From Monoglobus sp964617455 (lineage in GTDB: Bacteria > Bacillota > Clostridia > Monoglobales > Monoglobaceae), in assembly GCA_964617455.1 (NCBI GenBank), contig CAZTYF010000016.1:1-44315 (forward strand): a stretch of 44,315 bases of DNA. Direction: 5' to 3'. Shown in pieces: positions 43,485 to 44,315 of the stretch (the first letter of the stretch is position 1; every line of letters begins with the position of its first letter). The notes beneath the pieces are model-generated. The model was given only the letters and a program-made list of their open reading frames with translations. It was not told the DNA's origin and made no database searches. The position numbers and the translations under genes are program-made.

Positions 43485-43964
43485 ATGGCAAGAAAACATG
43501 TAAAAACCAATGCAATACGGATACTTGAGACGACGGGCTTAAATTTTGATACCATGTTTTATGAATGCGATGAATTTACCGACGGGATCACCGTTGCAGC
43601 CAAGCTCGGTCTTAATCCGGATGAGGTGTATAAAACACTCGTAACCGAAGACAAATCCCATGAAAATTTTGTGTTTGTTATCCCCGTTGCGGGAGAACTT
43701 GATTTAAAAAAATGTGCTTCCGCAGTTAAAAGGAAAACCCTTGAAATGATTCACGTCAAGGACATTATGTCCGTTACGGGGTATATCAGAGGGGGATGCA
43801 GCCCAATCGGTATGAAAAAACAGTTCCCGACCGTTATCGACAGTTCTGCGAAGTCCCTTGATGAGATTTATTTCAGCGGCGGGAAAAGAGGAGTTCAAAT
43901 AAAAATGAACCCAAAGGATTTATGTAAATTGGTTAATGCCGAATTTAAATCGATAACCCGATAA
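43485..43964 (+). CDS. YbaK/EbsC-type Cys-tRNA(Pro) deacylase
   Basis: The 159-residue protein has the YbaK fold signature: KTNAIRILETTGLNFDTMFYEC, GLNPDEVYKTLV, the catalytic-lysine region and GYIRGGCSPIGMKK, then the HxxG-less end GGKRGVQIKMNP. The family removes cysteine from mischarged tRNA-Pro. It starts 4 bases after the DUF1015 stop with AGGTG 5 bases upstream. Its place near valS and a tRNA-Val gene fits translation quality control. Confidence 0.88.
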   Translation: MARKHVKTNAIRILETTGLNFDTMFYECDEFTDGITVAAKLGLNPDEVYKTLVTEDKSHENFVFVIPVAGELDLKKCASAVKRKTLEMIHVKDIMSVTGYIRGGCSPIGMKKQFPTVIDSSAKSLDEIYFSGGKRGVQIKMNPKDLCKLVNAEFKSITR

Positions 43965-44156
43965 AGGCCGAACTGTATATTATTTGCGTTTATAATGTTC
44001 GGCTGCAATAACCATCTGAGGCTGCTCAAACAAGCAAGTCCAAAAAAATGAAACCGGATAGTCTGAAATATATCGATATCGTTAGTTATTCGATGGAAAA
44101 TAAAGTTTTGCCTATTATTTTATAGTATAATCGCTCATAACTAAAAATAATCATTT

Positions 44157-44185
44157 TTGACTTTTATGTTTTTAATATGTATAAT
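44157..44185 (+). promoter_or_regulatory. Sigma-A-type promoter for the tRNA-Val gene
   Basis: TTGACT at 44157-44162 and TATAAT at 44180-44185 are separated by exactly 17 bases, about 54 bases before the tRNA gene. Confidence 0.8.
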
Positions 44186-44238
44186 GTTATGCGTTGTCGC
44201 TATGTGCGGCACACTGCATTTCTTGATGGGAAAGATGT

Positions 44239-44314
44239 GGGAGTTTAGCTCAGCTGGGAGAGCATCTGCCTTACAAGCAGAGGGTCATAGGTTCGAGCCC
44301 TATAACTCCCACCA
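44239..44314 (+). tRNA. tRNA-Val (anticodon UAC)
   Basis: The 76-base gene has acceptor arms GGGAGTT and AACTCCC, D-arm TTTAGCTCAGCTGGGAGAGC-like region, an anticodon stem TCTGC/GCAGA with loop CTTACAA (anticodon TAC, reading GUA and related valine codons), and T-arm with GGTTCGAGCCC. The CCA end is encoded (44312-44314). The window ends one base later, so further tRNA genes may follow. Confidence 0.95.
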
Positions 44315-44315
44315 A

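Noticed and set aside
43966..44004. GCCGAAC...GTTCGGC inverted repeat after the YbaK-type gene as a terminator
   Set aside because: The arms are only 7 bp with a 23-base loop and no U tract follows, so it is too weak to call.
1..44315. CRISPR array, prophage or insertion sequence
   Set aside because: No regularly spaced repeats, transposase, integrase or phage structural genes are visible anywhere in the window.

Overview
The window looks like chromosomal DNA of an anaerobic, low-to-mid GC Firmicute of the class Clostridia, probably a gut or fibre-degrading lineage. The evidence is the set of Clostridia-type families (DUF4364, DegV, one-polypeptide PurL of about 1255 residues, PurO-like IMP cyclohydrolase beside a formyltransferase-only PurH, copper-amine-oxidase-N 'stalk' proteins), strong AGGAGG ribosome sites, sigma-A promoters of the TTGACA-N17-TATAAT kind, and a large secreted GH5 cellulase. 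No species can be named from sequence alone.

Layout. 1-343: a broken gene carrying an inserted palindromic repeat. 491-9852 (+): housekeeping run rsuA-like, pyridoxal kinase, yifB, trmL, degV, DUF4364, alaS, HIT protein, prmA. 9970-11695 (+): secreted L,D-transpeptidase followed by a small Xre-type regulator, with an inverted repeat inside the promoter. 11836-14266 (-): yfcE-like phosphoesterase, coaX, malic enzyme. 14525-15175 (+): PepSY lipoprotein. 15232-17889 (-): hisH, hisF, folC. 18016-29477 (+): fmt, then a purine run purL, punA, luxS, mtaD, purE, purM, purN, purO-like, purH (formyltransferase only), closed by a strong terminator. 29604-31754 (-): OmpR-family response regulator and sensor kinase. 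31854-32574 (-): a small region with a 47-codon ORF, a promoter-to-terminator RNA unit and a frameshifted gene. 32728-35617 (+): phoH, ybeY, dgkA, era. 35774-39301 (+): 1175-residue multidomain cellulase. 39490-43964 (+): valS, DUF1015 protein, YbaK-type deacylase. 44239-44314 (+): tRNA-Val.

How the genes work together. The purine run supplies steps from FGAR to IMP (purL, purM, purE, purN, purH, PurO-like) and adds salvage/methyl-cycle enzymes (punA, luxS, mtaD) that handle the purine and homocysteine parts of SAH and MTA. fmt and purN/purH share the 10-formyl-THF pool, and folC next door makes the polyglutamylated folates they use. phoH-ybeY-dgkA-era is the usual ribosome-maturation/envelope cluster. 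The most unusual parts are the 31854-32574 region (an unassigned structured RNA with its own promoter and terminator just before a tiny ORF), the two promoter-overlapping inverted repeats (L,D-transpeptidase and cellulase), and the unassigned modules of the cellulase.
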